Below, in pieces: positions 60,400 through 64,000 of a stretch of 64,000 bases of DNA. Position 1 is the first letter of the stretch. The number at the start of each line of letters is the position of its first letter. The translations under genes and the position numbers were made by a program. The notes under the pieces are model-generated. The model made no database searches. It was given only the letters and a program-made list of their open reading frames with translations, and was not told the DNA's origin. Source of the DNA: JAXGXJ01 sp050943595. Lineage in GTDB: Bacteria; Actinomycetota; Thermoleophilia; RBG-16-64-13. Location of the stretch: the NCBI GenBank assembly GCA_050943595.1, contig JBMNPM010000002.1, positions 1 through 64,000 on the forward strand, in the 5' to 3' direction.

Positions 60400-61182
60400 C
60401 TACACCACTTCGTAGTGGACGATGCGCCTGAACGATTCCACCTGCAGGCTGGCACCTCCCACAAGTGCGCCGTCGATATCCGGCCGGCCCATCAGGTCAT
60501 CGATATTGTCCGGCTTTACACTGCCACCGTAGAGGATGCGGACGGATGCAGCCGCGTCCGCCCCCAACAGCAGGCCGACCTGTGCACGGATGTAGGCTAT
60601 GGCCTCCTGAGCGATGGCAGGTGTAGCAGTCTTCCCGGTGCCGATAGCCCAGATGGGCTCGTAGGCGATGACTAAGAGAGCGGCTTCTTCAGGCCGGATT
60701 GACACCAGGCCCGCCGGCACTTGAGTCGACAGCACCTTTTCAGTAAGACCCAAATCACGCTCCTCTTCGGTCTCGCCGATACACATGATCGGCAGGAGGC
60801 CGTGATCAAGAGCCGCGCGCACCTTCTTCGCCACCCCGACGTCGGTCTCGCCGAAGTGCTGGCGGCGCTCGGAGTGACCAATGACGGTCGCGACCACACC
60901 AAGGTCGACGAGCATCCCCGGGGCGACTTCACCGGTGTAGGCACCTTCCGGCTCCCAGAATACGTCTTGCGCCATCACACCGACGACGCTGCCCTCAGCC
61001 GCCTTTACAGCTTCGGCCAACCCCACAAAGGTCGGGCCTACGAGCACGTCGCGGTCATCGACAGAGCCCAGCGCTCGAATCAAGTCGCCGACGAACGCGG
61101 CTCCTTCGGCGCTGGTCTTGTGCATCTTCCAGTTGCCGGCCAGCAGTGGCCGGCGGCGATGGTCTACAGAGGAGGGCGTCAT
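60400..61182 (-). CDS. tpiA: Triosephosphate isomerase
   Basis: 260 residues: LLAGNWKMHKT with the substrate Asn and Lys, catalytic His in IGHSERRQHFGE, catalytic Glu in IAYEPIWAIGTGKTATP, and the phosphate loop LYGGSVKPDN and GALVGGASL. The start overlaps pgk by 4 bases (ATGA). Confidence 0.97.
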   Translation of the reverse strand: MTPSSVDHRRRPLLAGNWKMHKTSAEGAAFVGDLIRALGSVDDRDVLVGPTFVGLAEAVKAAEGSVVGVMAQDVFWEPEGAYTGEVAPGMLVDLGVVATVIGHSERRQHFGETDVGVAKKVRAALDHGLLPIMCIGETEEERDLGLTEKVLSTQVPAGLVSIRPEEAALLVIAYEPIWAIGTGKTATPAIAQEAIAYIRAQVGLLLGADAAASVRILYGGSVKPDNIDDLMGRPDIDGALVGGASLQVESFRRIVHYEVV

Positions 61183-62369
61183 GGCTGCACCCCCTCGGGC
61201 AAAGAGACCACGCCGGGGAGTTCGGCCCCACCAATGAACTCAAGGGAAGCTCCTCCGCCCATAGATACGTGATCCATCTTGTCGGCCAGATCGAATGCGT
61301 GGATGGCGGCAACGGAGTCTCCACCACCTACTACAGTAATACCCGGGCAGGAAGCCATGGCCTCGGCCACCGCACGTGTGCCTGCGGCGAAGGGAGCCAT
61401 CTCAAAGACTCCCATGGGACCGTTCCAGAACACCTCACCGGCTCCGGCGATCACCTCGGCAAACATCGCTGCCGTCTGCGGACCTATATCCAAGCCCATC
61501 CAACCGGGAGGAATCTCATCAACCGGCACGACCCGGGTGGCAGCCGTCTCAGCGAAGGCGTCGGCCACTACGACATCCGTGGGCAGCACAAGCCTACAGT
61601 GACTCTCCGCCGCCTTACCCAGAGCCTCAACGGCAATACTTACACCTTCGTCGCTCGCTCTGGATTCACCGACATCCAACCCCTTGGCCTTCAGGAAGGC
61701 GAAGCTCATCGCTCCACCGATAAGCAGGGTGTCGGCCAGGTCGAGGAAACGATCGATGGCCTTGATCTTGTCTTTGACCTTAGCTCCCCCGAAGACCACC
61801 ACGAACGGCCTCTGCTCCCCTGCCAGTAGCCCGTCCATCGTCGCCAACTCCTCCTCCATCTGCAGGCCGGCCACTGTTGAGAGTACCGAGGCCAGACCGG
61901 CCGTGGTGGCGTGAGCCCGATGAGCTGCGCTGAAGGCGTCGTTGACGTAGACATCGGCCAGCCTGGCCAGTTCTGCGACCAAGGTGGGGTCATTCTTCTT
62001 CTCACGTTTGTCGAAACGAGAGTTCTCCAGGAGCAGGACATCTCCCGGGCCCATAGCCTCCACAGCCGCCTCGGCCCCAGGCCCCGACACTTCGTCGATC
62101 TTCCGCACGGTCGTGCCGAGCAACCGGCCCAACCTCGCCGCCACAGGGTCCATAGTCAACCCTGGTTCGGGACCTTCCTTGGGATCGCCCAGGTGCGACA
62201 CCAGAATGACACGGCAGTTCCGTTCACGCAGATACTGTATAGTCGCAAGAGAGGCGCGGATACGACTGTCATCGCTCACACGACCGTCATCGAGCGGCAC
62301 ATTGAAGTCGACCCTCACCAACACCCGCTTGCCGGTGACATCGAAGTCCCGGATCGTCTTCTTGGCCAT
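61179..62369 (-). CDS. pgk: Phosphoglycerate kinase
   Basis: 396 residues: VLVRVDFNVPLDDGRVSDDS, HLGDPKEGPEPG (usual HLGRPKG; here Asp replaces Arg), LENSRFDKREKKNDP, VFGGAKVKDKI, WNGPMGVFE and the nucleotide loop VVGGGDSVAAIHAF. ATG with AAGGAG upstream. It makes ATP and 3-phosphoglycerate. Two family consensus Args are changed: HLGD for HLGR and LLENSRFDK for LLENVRFH. Confidence 0.96.
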   Translation of the reverse strand: MAKKTIRDFDVTGKRVLVRVDFNVPLDDGRVSDDSRIRASLATIQYLRERNCRVILVSHLGDPKEGPEPGLTMDPVAARLGRLLGTTVRKIDEVSGPGAEAAVEAMGPGDVLLLENSRFDKREKKNDPTLVAELARLADVYVNDAFSAAHRAHATTAGLASVLSTVAGLQMEEELATMDGLLAGEQRPFVVVFGGAKVKDKIKAIDRFLDLADTLLIGGAMSFAFLKAKGLDVGESRASDEGVSIAVEALGKAAESHCRLVLPTDVVVADAFAETAATRVVPVDEIPPGWMGLDIGPQTAAMFAEVIAGAGEVFWNGPMGVFEMAPFAAGTRAVAEAMASCPGITVVGGGDSVAAIHAFDLADKMDHVSMGGGASLEFIGGAELPGVVSLPEGVQP

Positions 62370-62545
62370 GTCGTCATCTCCTTAGTGCGCGTCAGTACCT
62401 ACACCATGCGTCCTACCCACTAAACAGTATAAGTGTACTACGCAGCCACCGACTACAACTTTGTACCTACATATCCTTCGCGAGGTCGGAACAACGATCC
62501 GGTTGATCGGCGCACCACGCATGATCAAGCACCGCGACCGCAATA

Positions 62546-62577
62546 TGAAGATGGGGCCCGGTGAAGATGGGGCCCGG
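62546..62577. repeat. Tandem duplication, 16-bp unit
   Basis: TGAAGATGGGGCCCGG is repeated exactly twice, ten bases before repeat copy 4, in the gapA-pgk gap. Confidence 0.92.
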
Positions 62578-62586
62578 ATCGGCCCA

Positions 62587-62745
62587 GCAGGCTGCTTGAA
62601 TATGACCTTCGCCACCGGAACGCGATCGGCACGCGTGAGAGAAGGATAGAGGAAGCGCGAATAGCAGCGCTTTTTGCGCGACCGATGACGTACTATCGTG
62701 CTGCTCAGTGCGTTCTGGTGGCCGGGGTTTCGTTTTTCAGCAACC
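62587..62745 (+). repeat. Dispersed palindromic repeat, copy 4 (long form)
   Basis: Same layout as copy 2, including the extra segment with GCGAATAGCAGCGC (here the hairpin is imperfect, GCTTTTTGCGC). It fills the unusually long 430-base gap between gapA and pgk, genes that normally lie close together. Apart from this copy and the tandem duplication the gap holds nothing recognisable. Confidence 0.85.
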
Positions 62746-62799
62746 GCCAGCAGACCGGCCAGACCGGCCCGGGCCCCACTTAACAGGCCGCTGCCCCGT

Positions 62800-63795
62800 C
62801 TACAGCGTCTTACAACACAACTCAAGCATGCGGTTACTGAAACCCCATTCGTTGTCGTACCACATGACGACTTTTGCCTGACGCCCCATGACCATGGTGA
62901 GCAAGGAATCAAACACACTCGAAGAGGAGTCACCGACTATGTCACAGGAGACGATGGGGTCATCGGCGTAACGAAGGATACCGGCCATCGGACCTTCGGC
63001 GGCGGCTTTGACGGCCGCATTGATCTCTTCGACCGAGGCTTCTCTACCCAAAGTAGCCGTGAGATCGACAACCGACCCATCCGGCACAGGCACGCGCATA
63101 GCGAAGCCGTCCAGCCTGCCTTTGAGTTCCGGAAGCACCAACCCGATAGCACGGGCGGCCCCTGTCGAAGTAGGAATGATGGAAGACGAGGCGGATCGCG
63201 CCCGGCGCAGGTCCTTGTGAGGAAGGTCGAGGATACGCTGATCGTTCGTGAAGGCGTGTACCGTGGTCATGAAACCCTGCTCGATACCGAACGAGTCGAG
63301 GAGTACCTTGGCCACCGGAGCCAGGCAGTTGGTGGTACAGGACGCGCAGGACAGGATGTGATGGCGAGCAGGATCGTAGTCGGCGTCATTGACACCCATG
63401 ACGACAGTCAGGTCGGGGTCCTTTGCCGGAGCGCTGATGACCACCTTGCGTGCACCTTGCTCGAGATGCTGGGCGGCCTTGGCCCGCTCCGTGAAACGTC
63501 CTGTGGATTCGGCCACTACGTCGACACCCATTTCCCGCCAAGGAAGAAGGCTCACTTCGGGAGTGGAGAGTACTTTAATGGTACGCCCCTCGAACGTGAT
63601 ACTGTCCTCGGTGTGGGAGACCTCTCCCGGCCACACACCGTGCACACTGTCGTACTTCAAGAGATGGGCAAGAGTCTCAGCGTCGGTAAGGTCGTTGATG
63701 GCCACTACCTCAACATCTGCATTAGTCTTCGCCGCTGCCCGTAGGAATAGCCGGCCGATACGACCGAAACCATTGATGGCTACTTTGATGCTCAT
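62800..63795 (-). CDS. gapA: Glyceraldehyde-3-phosphate dehydrogenase
   Basis: 331 residues, ATG with AAGGAGAGACC upstream. NAD-binding INGFGRIGRLFLRA, acidic residue at the end of beta-2 in AINDL (NAD preference), catalytic Cys in SCASCTTNCLAPV, His in VHAFTNDQ, and WYDNEWGFSNRM. It is the first enzyme gene after whiA in the order whiA-gapA-pgk-tpiA-gpmI-secG. Confidence 0.97.
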   Translation of the reverse strand: MSIKVAINGFGRIGRLFLRAAAKTNADVEVVAINDLTDAETLAHLLKYDSVHGVWPGEVSHTEDSITFEGRTIKVLSTPEVSLLPWREMGVDVVAESTGRFTERAKAAQHLEQGARKVVISAPAKDPDLTVVMGVNDADYDPARHHILSCASCTTNCLAPVAKVLLDSFGIEQGFMTTVHAFTNDQRILDLPHKDLRRARSASSSIIPTSTGAARAIGLVLPELKGRLDGFAMRVPVPDGSVVDLTATLGREASVEEINAAVKAAAEGPMAGILRYADDPIVSCDIVGDSSSSVFDSLLTMVMGRQAKVVMWYDNEWGFSNRMLELCCKTL

Positions 63796-63831
63796 ATGAT
63801 GGTCTCTCCTTGCATCCGATCCGCTTTGCTA

Positions 63832-64000
63832 TCACAGCCGGATTTTATCACCGGCCACCCCTCTTTCCTCACGTTCAGCCGACTGTATCAACCTCCGTAG
63901 CCGATGGTTGAGAGCCGACCGTGACAAACCGCTCCCCTCCGCCTCTACCAGTTCAGACAGGGTCATGTAGGGATACCTTACCCGCAAAGCAGCCGTTTCA
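63832..64000 (-). CDS. whiA: C-terminal part of WhiA, DNA-binding regulator (truncated by the window)
   Basis: The visible 55 codons read ETAALRVRYPYMTLSELVEA, EGSGLSRSALNHRLRRLIQS, AERE..., ending at TGA (63832-63834). This is the WhiA C-terminal helix-turn-helix, including the conserved SxSAxNHRLRRL. WhiA controls cell division and development in Gram-positive bacteria, and it normally precedes gapA. The N-terminal LAGLIDADG-like domain lies outside the window. Confidence 0.9.
   Translation of the reverse strand, partial: ETAALRVRYPYMTLSELVEAEGSGLSRSALNHRLRRLIQSAEREERGVAGDKIRL

Noticed and set aside
58842..60464. gpmI start at 60464
   Set aside because: The extra 23 residues overlap the end of tpiA and precede the conserved N-terminus; the ATG at 60395 fits the family length.

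Overview
This window is mostly GC-rich and reads like the chromosome of an anaerobic Gram-positive bacterium, most likely a deep-branching actinobacterium. The evidence is a WhiA C-terminus at the right edge followed by the order gapA-pgk-tpiA-gpmI-secG, a LexA box of the Gram-positive type CGAAC-N4-GTTCG, a corrinoid iron-sulfur protein (CFeSP) operon of the Wood-Ljungdahl pathway, a flavodiiron protein and an S-layer homology protein. The assignment to a phylum is inference; a 16S rRNA gene is not present.

Left third (1-23,400): accessory and mobile in character. It holds a transposase fragment at the edge, a decayed IS3-family element (271-1532), an SLH-domain protein, a second IS3 trace, tRNA-Cys and tRNA-Gly, a Nif3-RNase H fusion, a flavodiiron protein, and an orphan molybdopterin oxidoreductase lying between two paralogous small proteins. 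Next come a metallo-beta-lactamase-fold enzyme, a UspA protein, a methyltransferase, a CDF cation exporter, a gingipain-like (C25) protein without signal peptide, and a MerR regulator with a clear MerR-type promoter next to a DHA2 efflux pump. This part ends with an AT-rich island (about 20,690-23,400) carrying an SLC13-like permease and a divergent dihydropteroate-synthase homologue, lying against a CAU-anticodon tRNA.

Middle (23,400-32,410): housekeeping. The minus-strand set phosphomannomutase/phosphoglucomutase, nadE, metX, metW and tRNA is followed by tRNA-Asn, lexA with a perfect SOS box, tRNA-Leu and a Lon-type ATP-dependent protease. NadE has lost the catalytic cysteine of its glutaminase domain.

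Wood-Ljungdahl block (32,478-44,783, minus strand): larC, acsV (RACE), acsD, acsC, lipA, acsE, then a NADH-dehydrogenase/HydBC-like trio (NuoE, NuoF with ferredoxin tail, NuoG). Most adjacent genes overlap by a few bases. acsE, acsC and acsD supply methyl transfer from methyl-THF to the CFeSP, acsV reactivates its cobalt, and the Nuo-like trio is a soluble NADH-linked electron module. CODH/ACS catalytic subunits (acsA, acsB) are not in the window.

Right third (44,955-64,000): an XRE regulator, the overlapping set wHTH-yihY-murI-rph-rdgB-zincin, an MFS transporter, a cyclic 2,3-diphosphoglycerate-synthetase-like GTPase, RNase P RNA, a complete oligopeptide ABC transporter (oppABCDF), secG and the lower glycolysis operon.

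Two genome-scale patterns cut across the genes. First, an imperfectly palindromic dispersed repeat of 117-160 bp occurs four times (3565, 14733, 52537, 62587), always intergenic and in the same orientation. Second, there are at least ten two-copy tandem micro-duplications with periods of 10-21 bp, mostly intergenic and two in frame inside proteins. No CRISPR array was seen.
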